From contig NZ_JAPZVP010000014.1 of NCBI RefSeq assembly GCF_027622875.1, forward strand, positions 1-64,000: a DNA stretch of 64,000 nt, written 5' to 3'. Below are positions 51,491 through 59,965 of the stretch, one piece after another. The notes under the pieces are model-generated. The model was given only the letters and a program-made list of their open reading frames with translations, was not told the DNA's origin and did not search any database. The stretch is from Glycomyces luteolus (GTDB lineage Bacteria > Actinomycetota > Actinomycetes > Mycobacteriales > Micromonosporaceae). The position numbers and the translations under genes are program-made. Position 1 is the stretch's first letter. Each line of letters starts with the position of its first letter.

Positions 51491-52270
51491 CTACACGCAG
51501 GAGGTCTCGGCGTCCATGGTCGTCATCTCGGCCTGTGCCGCGGTGTCCGGCACCGCGCTGTTCAGCGCGCTGACGAGCGCGTCGGCGGTTTCACCGGCCA
51601 GGAGTTCCTCGACGCCCTGGTCGACCTCGTCCTCGGCAGCGGTGGCGAAGGCCGCGGCGTCCTGCACCGTGCCTTCGGACTCGCCGTTGCCGATCGTGCC
51701 GCCGTCGTAAGGGATCTCCGAGCCCTCACCGAGGCCGCGCCACTGGGCCCGGGTGTACTCGCCGTCTTCGTCGCAGACGGCCTTCTCCCAGCGGATGGCC
51801 ATGACGTACTGGTGGCCGACCTCGATCCGGGGAAGGTCGATGAGCGCCATCTCGACCGTATTGGTGGTGTCGCCATCTGCGAAGTACCAGCCGAGGCCCG
51901 AGTACTCCCAGGTGGCGGGGGCCGCTTGTGCGGCCCCTTCCCTCGACCACAGAACGTCCTCGACCGTGAGCGAGACGATGCGGCCGATGATGCCCTCGCC
52001 GCGTTCGAGTTCCTCCGCGGTCGGCGCGATGGCCTGCTCTTCCACGGCCTCGACGACGACGACATGGTCGGCATAGGTGACCCAGTCGGCGGCCGTCACG
52101 CTCGGAAGGTGGTCACCGCCCTGTCCCAGCATCACCTCCGGCTGGGATTCGGCGGCCCCTTGCGTGGAGGAGCCCCCTGCGGGCGCGGCGATGGCCGCGA
52201 CGATGATGCCGGTGACGGAGGCGGCCGCGATGATGCCGGCGGCCGCTGCTATACGGGTGCGGATGCTCAT
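51491..52270 (-). CDS. Secreted protein of unknown function
   Basis: A 259-residue protein with a clear signal or anchor segment (about 5-31, rich in Ala/Ile). It has no recognised family. The mature part has an extracellular mixed fold (VTYADHVVVVEAVEEQ, IGRIVSLTVEDVLW, then YVMAIRWEKAVCDEDGEY) reminiscent of proteins that monitor or shield cell-surface processes. Its C-terminus ends in Cys-Val. It follows a secreted metalloprotease gene by 9 bases, so the two are probably co-expressed and may be an enzyme-partner pair; this is inferred from position only. Confidence 0.7.
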   Translation of the reverse strand: MSIRTRIAAAAGIIAAASVTGIIVAAIAAPAGGSSTQGAAESQPEVMLGQGGDHLPSVTAADWVTYADHVVVVEAVEEQAIAPTAEELERGEGIIGRIVSLTVEDVLWSREGAAQAAPATWEYSGLGWYFADGDTTNTVEMALIDLPRIEVGHQYVMAIRWEKAVCDEDGEYTRAQWRGLGEGSEIPYDGGTIGNGESEGTVQDAAAFATAAEDEVDQGVEELLAGETADALVSALNSAVPDTAAQAEMTTMDAETSCV

Positions 52271-52279
52271 GGACCCTCC

Positions 52280-52933
52280 TCAGTAAGTGGCGTTGATGTT
52301 CTCGATGTTGTTCGCTTGGAGTCCTTCGTCGGCATCGGTCGGTTTCTCCATGCACCCGAGCTTCTCGTCGGTGTTGCTCTTCCTCGGCGACGCGTCCTGG
52401 CCGTGAGTCAGACCGACGGCGTGACCGGTCTCATGGCAGGTGAGGCCCTGCCTGTAGTGCCCGCCGCCGCGGATGCGGATGTACTGCTGGTCGCATTTGA
52501 GCGTCGTGGCGGCGTTGTTGCAGAAGGTCGCGCCGTCGGCGGTCGAGGACAGGCCCACAGCGCTCTCCTCGTAGACGATGTCGGTCTCGGCGCTGCCGGA
52601 GAACGAGGGGGTCGAGTCGTAGGTGACGGAGAGGTCGGTCGGCTCGTAGATGTTGTTCATGACATTGTGGACGACAGTGCGGTCGCCGGATTCGAGCATG
52701 TTGCTGCCGCCGCTGTCCATGTAGTACGTGAGGTCCGAGTTGTCGGTCTGGCAGAAGCCCGGCCCGCTGGGGCCGCTGATGCTGAAGCACCCCACCGTCA
52801 AGTACTGCGTGGGGTACATGTTGTCGGTGTAGGCCGCCCAGGCGACTCCCGCCGTCACCGCGACGGTCGTGAAGGTGACGACGGAAATGCATATGGCTCT
52901 GAGGCTCAGGCGTTTCGCAGAAGTTCTTGGCAT
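52280..52933 (-). CDS. Small secreted metzincin-type metalloprotease
   Basis: A 217-residue exported protein. The N-terminal hydrophobic segment (about 12-33) ends AWAAYTD. The zinc site is the metzincin form HExxHxxGxxH: His167, Glu168, His171, Gly174 and His177 in CHETGHAVGLTHGQ. A Met in LGCMEKP (195) is a candidate Met-turn. Five or six Cys suggest disulphides. The substrate is unknown. ATG 52933 has AGGAAGG about 12 bases upstream, a long spacing. It is followed by a secreted protein of unknown function. Confidence 0.8.
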   Translation of the reverse strand: MPRTSAKRLSLRAICISVVTFTTVAVTAGVAWAAYTDNMYPTQYLTVGCFSISGPSGPGFCQTDNSDLTYYMDSGGSNMLESGDRTVVHNVMNNIYEPTDLSVTYDSTPSFSGSAETDIVYEESAVGLSSTADGATFCNNAATTLKCDQQYIRIRGGGHYRQGLTCHETGHAVGLTHGQDASPRKSNTDEKLGCMEKPTDADEGLQANNIENINATY

Positions 52934-53141
52934 AGGGGGTTTTCCCTTCCTGGCCGATCGGGTGGAGTCGCGCACCGCCGCTCGGGCCGAGCGGCGACTT
53001 GCGGTGCTGCCGTGCGGAGAGGAACCAGTCTTACGCGGCGGCGTGGAGCCATTGTGGTGGGAAAGTGGTGCGGGCAGCGCCCGATCGCAGCCCCCGGACC
53101 GGCGCTGACTTCAATAGCGCGAACGCCAGGGGAGCAACGCC

Positions 53142-53178
53142 ACCGGGAGCGGCCATCCGTGCGATGGCCGCTCCCGGT
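53142..53178 (-). terminator. Strong terminator hairpin after the GH32 gene
   Basis: A perfect 16-base stem (ACCGGGAGCGGCCATC / GATGGCCGCTCCCGGT) with a 5-base loop, 27 bases beyond the GH32 stop. The rest of 52934-53205 shows no gene. Confidence 0.85.
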
Positions 53179-53205
53179 CCAGGGTCGAGCCGCGAGCCCG
53201 CCAGC

Positions 53206-54738
53206 TCAGATCTGGCGGTACTCGGTAATGGTGACGTCGTTGAACACCGCCGGGCCGCCGTCCGTGAACAGGGCCAGGCGGTCGTCCCCCGGCCGGGCGT
53301 ACACGAGGCTCGAGTGCACGTAGCGGCCATCGTCCACGAAGACTTCCACGGACAGGTTGTCGACCAGGATCCGCAGCGTCGCCTCCTTCCGCGCGGCGTC
53401 GAACGGCGTGCGGCTCTCCATCCACCGGCCCGTCGGGTCCGGGTTCCCCGTGTAGGCCCTATTGAGGTACGCAAAGCCACCGGCGAGGTAGACGCCCGCG
53501 TCGGCGTGGCGCGAGCCGTCCGCCGACAACCGCAGCTGCATCCCGATGTTGTCGAGCTGGTTCCAGGCGACCCTGGTCCGGACCTCGTAGGCGCGGCCGC
53601 GATAGTCGAGCGGCGTGATGCCGTCGACCGCGACGTCGCCGAGGCTCACCGTCCGCGCGGCCCGGTCGGCGAGCGTGCGGACCGGCGTCGAGAGCAGCAC
53701 CGGTTCCGTTGGGCTGTACCAGTGCAGGGCGATCTCCCGCACGATCGAGTCGATGCCGTTGAACCCGTCGGCCCCCCACGAAGGGGTGTCGCCGAAGTAG
53801 TCCCAGTGGTTCATCCATCCGATGGCGTAACGGGTCCTCGGGTCGATCCGGCCGCCCGTGCGCCGCTCCCAGGTGACCGCTCCGTACCAGTCCCAGCCGT
53901 GGTCCAGCCACTTCGGGTCCGGGTGGTCAGGGACGAACGTGGTGCCGTTCCATTCGCCCGTCCAGTACGCGTAGGTCGCGGGCCCGCCGGAGCCCTTGGC
54001 GTTGGCGCTGGCGCCCAGCACCCAGCGGCCGGGACCGGTGGAGGATTCGAGCCAGAACAGGTCGGGGCATTCGAGGACCCCGATGCCCTGCTTGATGAAG
54101 CCTTCGGTGTACGCCCAGCTCTTCAGGTCCGTGGAGCGGTAGAACCCGATCTTGTCGTTCTCGGCGAGGGCCATCACCCACTGCGAGTGCTGCGCGTCCC
54201 AGATGACTTTCGGGTCGCGGAAGTCGACGACGCCGGGGTTCGGCAGCACGGCCGGCTCATGGCGGCCGAAGGTGCGGCCGCCGTCGGTGGAGTAGAAGAG
54301 GAACTGCGCCTGGCGGTGCGGGGCCGTCGCGAACCGGTCCTCCTGGGTGGCGAGGGCGATGATCGCTCCCGCGCCGAATCCGGCGGTGTCCGCCTCGTCG
54401 ACCACGAGGCAGCCGGACCAGATCGAGCCGTTCGGGTTCGTCTCCTTCGGAATGGCGGTGCCGAGGTCGGTGAAGGCGACATTGTCGTGTGAGGCGGCGA
54501 TCCGCCAAGAGGTGCCGGTGCCGGGAGTCGGGTAGTCCTTGTTGTAGAGGTAGTAGTAGTAGGTCTTGCCGTCCACGTAGATCGGCCGCTGCGGATCGTT
54601 CTTCCAATGGTCGGGGACGGAGAAGTGATAGACGGGCCGATAGGTCTCGTCTTGCGCCCAAGCGGGGCTTCCCATCAGGCTCACCGTGCCGCCGAGGGCG
54701 GCGGCGCGCAGGAGGTTCCTTCTTGAGGTTCGCAGCAT
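53206..54738 (-). CDS. Secreted GH32 levanase/inulinase-type fructanase
   Basis: A 510-residue enzyme with a twin-arginine-like signal (TSRRNLLRAAALGG, cleavage near AWAQDE). GH32 landmarks are nucleophile Asp48 in WKNDPQRP, the RDP triad with Asp175, and acid/base Glu223 in VLECPDLFWL. The C-terminal beta-sandwich (about 385-510) carries GRWMESRTPFDAARKEATLR and LSVEVFVDDG, typical for GH32. It should hydrolyse levan or inulin outside the cell, feeding the importer at 56788-59941. ATG 54738 was chosen by signal-peptide logic. A regulatory patch with inverted repeats precedes it. Confidence 0.9.
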   Translation of the reverse strand: MLRTSRRNLLRAAALGGTVSLMGSPAWAQDETYRPVYHFSVPDHWKNDPQRPIYVDGKTYYYYLYNKDYPTPGTGTSWRIAASHDNVAFTDLGTAIPKETNPNGSIWSGCLVVDEADTAGFGAGAIIALATQEDRFATAPHRQAQFLFYSTDGGRTFGRHEPAVLPNPGVVDFRDPKVIWDAQHSQWVMALAENDKIGFYRSTDLKSWAYTEGFIKQGIGVLECPDLFWLESSTGPGRWVLGASANAKGSGGPATYAYWTGEWNGTTFVPDHPDPKWLDHGWDWYGAVTWERRTGGRIDPRTRYAIGWMNHWDYFGDTPSWGADGFNGIDSIVREIALHWYSPTEPVLLSTPVRTLADRAARTVSLGDVAVDGITPLDYRGRAYEVRTRVAWNQLDNIGMQLRLSADGSRHADAGVYLAGGFAYLNRAYTGNPDPTGRWMESRTPFDAARKEATLRILVDNLSVEVFVDDGRYVHSSLVYARPGDDRLALFTDGGPAVFNDVTITEYRQI

Positions 54739-54791
54739 CGTCGCTCCAAACTCGTGCACTGAAATCGGACTTGACTTCCAAGATCGTATTT

Positions 54792-54839
54792 GGTTAAACG
54801 TAGTTAAATCCATCGATATTAGAGGTTAATATCGGTTAA
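54792..54839. promoter_or_regulatory. Regulatory region upstream of GH32
   Basis: AT-rich DNA with a perfect inverted repeat CGATATTA-N5-TAATATCG (54814-54834) and three GGTTAA half sites (54792, 54824 and 54834) resembling halves of the GGTTAATCGATTAACC operator of the fructan LacI gene. A minus-strand TACGAT is a possible -10. Confidence 0.45.
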
Positions 54840-54882
54840 TTCGAAATGGCCGAACCGCTCATGCGGATCGACCATTTCGAAT
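54839..54882 (-). terminator. Hairpin after the fructokinase gene
   Basis: An 11-base perfect stem ATTCGAAATGG / CCATTTCGAAT around a 22-base loop, 9 bases past the kinase stop. Confidence 0.6.
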
Positions 54883-54891
54883 GGTTGGAAG

Positions 54892-55806
54892 TCACAATTC
54901 CGATCGGTACGGCGGGTTCGCCCCCGCCCTCGAGCAGGTGATGGCCGCGACCTTCGCCGCGAATCCGACGGCGTCCCGGGCTTCGTCGGCCGTCAAGCCT
55001 TCCAAACCCTCCGGTCGCAGGCGGCCGTTGCGGTCGAGCCAGTCCAGGAGCGCGCCGCTGAAGGAGTCTCCCGCGCCGACCGTGTCGACCATGTCGACCG
55101 GCGCGGCGGGCACCGCGAAGGACTCGCCGCCGACCCAGACCTGCGCTCCCTCGCCGCCTCGCGTGATCACGACCAGCTTGCGGCCCTTCGCGATCCACTC
55201 AGCGGCGAGATCCGCCGGGTCGGTCCCGGGCCAGATCCACTCCAGATCCTCGTCGGAGACCTTCACGATCGCGGCGAACTCGAGCCAGCGCTTCAGCCGT
55301 TCCCGATAGGCCTCGCGGTCGTCGAGGAGCGCCGGGCGCACGTTCGGGTCGAGGCTGATCGTGGTGTCGGCGCTGAGGTCGGCGAGCCACTGCTCGACCA
55401 CCGTGCTGCCGGGGTCGAGGGCGAGCGCGAGCGACCCGGCGTGGACCGCGTCCAGTCCCGGACTGCGCGGCAGTTCGGCGGACCGCCACTGCCAATCGGC
55501 GGTGCCGTCGACGTGGAAGGCGTAGCTCGCCGAGCCGCCCGCGTCGACCGAGACGATGGCGAGGCTCGTGGGCTCGTCCGCGTCGACGATCCAACGCGGA
55601 TCGACCTCCGATTCGGCCAGGTGCGACCGCAGCAGCTCCCCGAACGCGTCTCCGGAGACCCGCCCCAGGAAGGCCACTTCGGAGCCCAAGCGCCCCAAGG
55701 TCACCGCCACGTTCATCGGGCTGCCGCCCGGGTGCGCGACCGGATGCCCGGCGTCCTCATGCTCGACCTTCAAGTCGATCAGGGCCTCACCGATCACGCC
55801 GATCAC
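54892..55806 (-). CDS. Fructokinase (PfkB family)
   Basis: A 304-residue ribokinase-fold sugar kinase. It has N-terminal GEALIDLK, the substrate-side GGSPMNVAVTLGRLG, LDPNVRP, and the PfkB C-terminal signature DTVGAGDSFSGALL with catalytic Asp247. It phosphorylates, most likely, fructose released by the cytosolic beta-fructosidase whose gene it overlaps by 4 bases. Last gene of the fructan operon and followed by a hairpin. Confidence 0.88.
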   Translation of the reverse strand: MIGVIGEALIDLKVEHEDAGHPVAHPGGSPMNVAVTLGRLGSEVAFLGRVSGDAFGELLRSHLAESEVDPRWIVDADEPTSLAIVSVDAGGSASYAFHVDGTADWQWRSAELPRSPGLDAVHAGSLALALDPGSTVVEQWLADLSADTTISLDPNVRPALLDDREAYRERLKRWLEFAAIVKVSDEDLEWIWPGTDPADLAAEWIAKGRKLVVITRGGEGAQVWVGGESFAVPAAPVDMVDTVGAGDSFSGALLDWLDRNGRLRPEGLEGLTADEARDAVGFAAKVAAITCSRAGANPPYRSEL

Positions 55807-56759
55807 GCGCGAACCAGCCTCTCCCCGTCCCAGCGGACGGGGATGGGGTCCACGAGTTCGCCCACGAACTCGCCGTCCTCGAGGTTGCGGAAGCCGATGA
55901 TGACCGTCTGCCCGTCCACATCATGCAGTCGTGCGGCGTACAGGCTCTCGTGCTCGAACGGGCGGGCCTTGGCGATGTCGAAGACGACGCCGTCCAGTCC
56001 GCCCAGCGGATCGTCGACGGGCACGACGTAGTTGTCGCCCGTCTCGTCCAGCGCCCGGCGCGCATCGGCCGCTTCGCCTTTGCCGCAGCAGAAGAGCAGC
56101 AGCCACTGGCCGTCCACCTGGTGCAGCTGCGTGACTTCGATCTGCCCGAAGCCGAGCGCGTCCGGCCGGCTCAGCGGCGGCAGCACCTCCCAGGTCTCCA
56201 GGTCCGCCGAGCGCGCGTGCCCGACGACGCCGCGTTCGCGAGTCGCCTCGGGTCCCTCGGTTCTCGCGGTGAACAGCATGTGCCACGAGTCCTCGGCCCG
56301 GAACACCCATGGGTCGCGGCAGGCCTCGTCGAACCAGTCCGACTCGGGGGAGAACCGCTCGTAGAAGCGCGGATCGGCCTCGACTTGCGGGCCCGGTTCG
56401 CGGTGCCAGACCAGCAGGTCGTCAGAGACGGCCGAGCCGATCCGCTGGATGTTCCCGCCCTCGGCCCGGGAGACGCCGGTGTAGAACATGCGCCACCGGC
56501 CCGAGTCCTCGCGCACGATCGAGCCGGTCCAGGTGGCCTGGTCGTCCCAGGCGGGGGCGTCGGCGAAGACCAGTGCGTCCGGCAGCAGCGTCCAGTCCTT
56601 CAGGTTCGCGGAGACGGCGTGCCCGATGGAGGCGCGGTGGTGGCGGCGGCCCTCTTCCTGCAGCGCCCGGGAGGCGCGCAGGAAGAACACGTGGTGTCGG
56701 CCTTCTGGGTCGGTCGCGTACCAGGAGTCCCAGACCCAGTGGTCGGCGAGCTTGAGCAT
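55803..56759 (-). CDS. Cytosolic GH32/68-clan beta-fructosidase
   Basis: A 318-residue single-domain five-bladed beta-propeller without signal peptide. Candidate catalytic residues are Asp11 (HWVWDSWY), Asp149 in CRDPWV and Glu208 in GQIEVTQL. It lacks the C-terminal beta-sandwich of classical GH32. The VWDSW opening is more like GH68/levansucrase-type or compact GH32 members. In an operon with importer and fructokinase it most likely cleaves imported fructo-oligosaccharides or sucrose. It starts 28 bases after the permease stop. Confidence 0.8.
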   Translation of the reverse strand: MLKLADHWVWDSWYATDPEGRHHVFFLRASRALQEEGRRHHRASIGHAVSANLKDWTLLPDALVFADAPAWDDQATWTGSIVREDSGRWRMFYTGVSRAEGGNIQRIGSAVSDDLLVWHREPGPQVEADPRFYERFSPESDWFDEACRDPWVFRAEDSWHMLFTARTEGPEATRERGVVGHARSADLETWEVLPPLSRPDALGFGQIEVTQLHQVDGQWLLLFCCGKGEAADARRALDETGDNYVVPVDDPLGGLDGVVFDIAKARPFEHESLYAARLHDVDGQTVIIGFRNLEDGEFVGELVDPIPVRWDGERLVRA

Positions 56760-56787
56760 GAGTGTCCTTACTAGTGGGTGGGGGAGT

Positions 56788-57675
56788 TCAGTCCTTCATG
56801 CCCGCTGAGGCGATGGACTGGATGAACGCGCGCTGGAAGACGAGGAACACGATCACCATCGGCACGGTGATCATGGTGATGTAGGCCATCACTTCGCCCC
56901 AGGCGGTGTCGAGCTGGAAGAAGTACTGGACGCCGACCATGACGGGGCGCAGTTCTTCGCTCTGCACGGTCATGAGCGGCCACAGGTAGGCGTTCCAGGT
57001 GGCGGGGGAGGTGACCACGGTGAGGATCGCGACCGTGGCGAACACGGGTTTGGAGAGGGGCACGATGATGCGCCAGTAGGTGCGCAGCCATCCGGCCCCG
57101 TCGATCGCGGCTGCCTCTTCAAGTCCCTTGGGGAGGCTCGTGAAGTACTGGGCGAACAGGAAGATCGAGAACGCGTTCACGATGAACGGGATGATCTGCA
57201 CCCGGTAGGTGTTGAGCCACCCGAACTCCAGCACCGGGGTGAGGCCGTCGAAGCCGACCCACGGCAGGTTCGCCACGAGATACACCATCGGCACGATGGT
57301 GGTGTCGAACGGCAGGATCAAGGTGGCGATGATGAGCCCGAACACCAGGCCGCGGCCCTTCCAGCGCATCCGGGCCAGCGCGTAGCCGCACATGGAGTTC
57401 ACGATCAGGCCGAACGCGGTGACCATGAAGGTCACGAACAGGGTGTTCCCGAGGAAGCGCCAGAACGGGACCCGGTCGAACACGGCCGCGTAGTTCGCGA
57501 GCGAGAGGTCCCCGACGGGCAGGAACGCCTTGAGCGAGTTCATGTCGGCGAAGATCTGGTGGTCGGTTTTGAGGCTCGCGGCCACCATGAACACGATGGG
57601 GAAGAGGAAGAAGGCCGCGAGCACGGTCATCGGAACGTAGGTCCACCCTCGGCGGGCGGCGGTGGCGGCGTTCAT
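56788..57675 (-). CDS. Fructan ABC importer permease (MalG type)
   Basis: A 295-residue permease with six membrane segments, EAA loop GLEEAAAIDGAGWLRTYW and IIVPLSKPV, ending FIQSIASAGMKD. Its ATG overlaps the stop of the MalF-type gene by 4 bases. The operon context with GH32-type enzymes and fructokinase points to fructo-oligosaccharides. No ATPase gene is present. Confidence 0.88.
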   Translation of the reverse strand: MNAATAARRGWTYVPMTVLAAFFLFPIVFMVAASLKTDHQIFADMNSLKAFLPVGDLSLANYAAVFDRVPFWRFLGNTLFVTFMVTAFGLIVNSMCGYALARMRWKGRGLVFGLIIATLILPFDTTIVPMVYLVANLPWVGFDGLTPVLEFGWLNTYRVQIIPFIVNAFSIFLFAQYFTSLPKGLEEAAAIDGAGWLRTYWRIIVPLSKPVFATVAILTVVTSPATWNAYLWPLMTVQSEELRPVMVGVQYFFQLDTAWGEVMAYITMITVPMVIVFLVFQRAFIQSIASAGMKD

Positions 57676-58649
57676 GAGTCCTTGTCCCTCGTCAGGCGGC
57701 GCTGGACGAGCGCCAGGGTCAGCACGATGCAGAAGAAGACCAGTGAGAGCGCGGCGCCGTAGCCCATCTGCTGCTGTTGGAATCCCTTCTGGACGATCTG
57801 CAGCACGATGGTGCTGGTCGATCCCACGGGCCCTCCGCCGGTCATGATGTTGACCTGCACGAACAGGCTCATCGCGGCGATCGTGATGGTGATGAGCACG
57901 AACACGAAGGTGGGTTTGAGGAGCGGCAGCGTGAGGTGCCAGAACCGCTGCCATGGAGTGGTGCCGTCGAGCGCTCCGGCCTCGTAGACCTCTTCGGGGA
58001 TGGTCTGGAGCCCGGCGAGCCAGATGATCATGTGGAATCCGACGCCCTGCCACACGCTCATGACCACGATGGCGCCCAGGGCGGTCGACGGGTTCGCGAG
58101 CCAGGCCTGCCCGGCCCACGCCCCGCCGGTGAGCATCGACAGCGCCGAGTTCACGAGGCCGTCCTCCTGGTAGAGGAAGCGCCACAGGAGGCTGACGACC
58201 ACCATGGAGGTGATGACCGGCAGAAAGAACACGGTGCGGAAGAAGTTGCGCCCGGCGAGCTTCTGGTTGACCAGGAGCGCCAGAACCAGCCCGAGCCCGC
58301 CTTGCAGCGGGACCACGATGCACGCGAACAGCAGCGTGTTCAGCAGTGAGCGGTGGAACGTGGCGTCCTCGGTGAAGGCTCGGCGGAAGTTCTCGAGGCC
58401 GATGAACTCGGGCGGGGTCGGCGAGATGAGCCTGGCGTTGGTGAACGCCAGGACCAGCGACACGACGGCCGGGCCGATGACGAACACGAGGAGCAGCACG
58501 ATCCCGGGCACCGCGAAGGCGGTGCCCGCGCGCTGCTCGGCGCGGGAGTGGCTGCGGCGCTTGGTCTTCGGCGGCGGGGCCGCCGCCGTGACGGCGGCCC
58601 CTTCGACGGTGGACGAGTCCGGCTCCCGGCTCGCGAGCTTGGCGCCCAT
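57672..58649 (-). CDS. Fructan ABC importer permease (MalF type)
   Basis: A 325-residue permease. A polar 40-residue N-terminus is followed by six membrane segments, EAA loop EEVYEAGALDGTTPWQRF with LTLPLLKPT, and the NIMTGGGPVGST signature. It starts 2 bases after the binding-protein stop. A longer frame upstream is the shadow of the binding-protein gene. Confidence 0.88.
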   Translation of the reverse strand: MGAKLASREPDSSTVEGAAVTAAAPPPKTKRRSHSRAEQRAGTAFAVPGIVLLLVFVIGPAVVSLVLAFTNARLISPTPPEFIGLENFRRAFTEDATFHRSLLNTLLFACIVVPLQGGLGLVLALLVNQKLAGRNFFRTVFFLPVITSMVVVSLLWRFLYQEDGLVNSALSMLTGGAWAGQAWLANPSTALGAIVVMSVWQGVGFHMIIWLAGLQTIPEEVYEAGALDGTTPWQRFWHLTLPLLKPTFVFVLITITIAAMSLFVQVNIMTGGGPVGSTSTIVLQIVQKGFQQQQMGYGAALSLVFFCIVLTLALVQRRLTRDKDS

Positions 58650-58651
58650 GG

Positions 58652-59941
58652 CTAGAACCCGTACCCGGAGTTCGCGTCGATGTCGGCGTCGATCTCGGCG
58701 ACGGCCGCGTCCAGGGCGGTCTGGACGTCGCCGCCGTGGATGATGTCGCCGGTGTACTGGCCGAACACCGAGGCGATGACGGTGTACGCGGGGGTCTCGG
58801 GGCGGAGGGTCGCGTAGGCCTTGGAGTAGTCGACCATCATGCGCAGCTTGCCGTCGGTGCCGTAGTGCTCGGTGAGCTCGGCGGCCGCGTCGGTGGCGGG
58901 GATGAGGCCGGTCTGGTTGGCGTACTCGGCCACGTACTCGTCCGAGAGCGCGGTCTCCAGCCAGGAGTTGGCCCCGGCCTTGTCGGCCGTGGCGGTGACG
59001 GCCCACTGCCAGGAGCCGCCGCCGATCTTGGGGCCGTTGCCGAAGTCCGGCGGCGGGAGGAACAGCATGTCGTCGTAGAGGTCGATGGCGGGCAGTGCGC
59101 CCCAGTTGCCGTGGAAGGCCATGGCGGCCTTGCCCTGCATGAAGTCCTCGGCGCCGCCGGGGGAGTCGGGGTTGGCGAGTTTCGCGGTGAACAGGCCTTG
59201 GAACCACTGGCCCCAGGCCAGCGCCTCCGGCCCGTTCAGCACGCCGTCGGACTTCAGGTAGCTCGAGCGGTCGATGAGGTCGCCGCCGAAGCTCTGCAGG
59301 AAGGGCGAGAAGGCGTACGGGTACCACTCGCCGGTGTCGGCGGTGGAGAAGTCGATCGCGTACTCGTATCCGGCCTTGCCCGTGACGGCCTCGAGGGCGT
59401 CGTCGAATTCCTCACGGGTCCAAGGGGATTCGATGGTGGGGATCCGGACGCCGGCGGTCTCGAGCACGGACTGGCGGGCGAAGACGGAGCACGCGGCCTC
59501 CCAGTGGCCGACGGCGTAGAGCTGGTCCTGGAAGATCCCGAGTGTCGAGGGGAGGAACTTCCCGGTGATCTCCTCGGGCAGGTCGAGCGGTTGGAGGTGT
59601 CCGGCCCAGGCCCAGTTCGGGACGTTCGGTCCGTCCACGGTGAGCAGATCGGGGAGGTCGCCCGAGAGAGCGGCCGCGTTCACGCTGTCGTTGTAGACGT
59701 CCTGCGGGAACGGCTCCAGCGCGGCCTTGACCGCGTCCTGGCTTCCGTTGAAGGCCTTGATGATGTCCTCGGTGACCGCGATCTCGAGCGGACTGCCGGC
59801 GTTGTGGCTCCAGAGGACCAGTTCACCGTCCGAGGAGCCGGAGCCGGCGGTGGTGCACGCGGCCAGCGCGGGCCCGGCGAGGGCCGCACCGCCTGAGGCG
59901 GCGGCGAGTTTGATGAGGTGGCGTCGTTGCATGGTGCTCAC
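58652..59941 (-). CDS. Fructan-oligosaccharide-binding lipoprotein
   Basis: A 429-residue family-1 binding protein. The signal has MQRRHLIKLAAASGG (Tat-like) and lipobox LAAC with Cys29. The mature domain begins ELVLWSHNAGSPLEI. Segments WTREEFDDALEAV and AAMAFHGNWGALPA are typical of CUT1 binding proteins. It follows the LacI gene by 24 bases, with no promoter or operator visible in between, so the operon starts with the regulator. Confidence 0.88.
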   Translation of the reverse strand: MSTMQRRHLIKLAAASGGAALAGPALAACTTAGSGSSDGELVLWSHNAGSPLEIAVTEDIIKAFNGSQDAVKAALEPFPQDVYNDSVNAAALSGDLPDLLTVDGPNVPNWAWAGHLQPLDLPEEITGKFLPSTLGIFQDQLYAVGHWEAACSVFARQSVLETAGVRIPTIESPWTREEFDDALEAVTGKAGYEYAIDFSTADTGEWYPYAFSPFLQSFGGDLIDRSSYLKSDGVLNGPEALAWGQWFQGLFTAKLANPDSPGGAEDFMQGKAAMAFHGNWGALPAIDLYDDMLFLPPPDFGNGPKIGGGSWQWAVTATADKAGANSWLETALSDEYVAEYANQTGLIPATDAAAELTEHYGTDGKLRMMVDYSKAYATLRPETPAYTVIASVFGQYTGDIIHGGDVQTALDAAVAEIDADIDANSGYGF

Positions 59942-59965
59942 TCCAATGTGATTCGGGCAGAAGGG

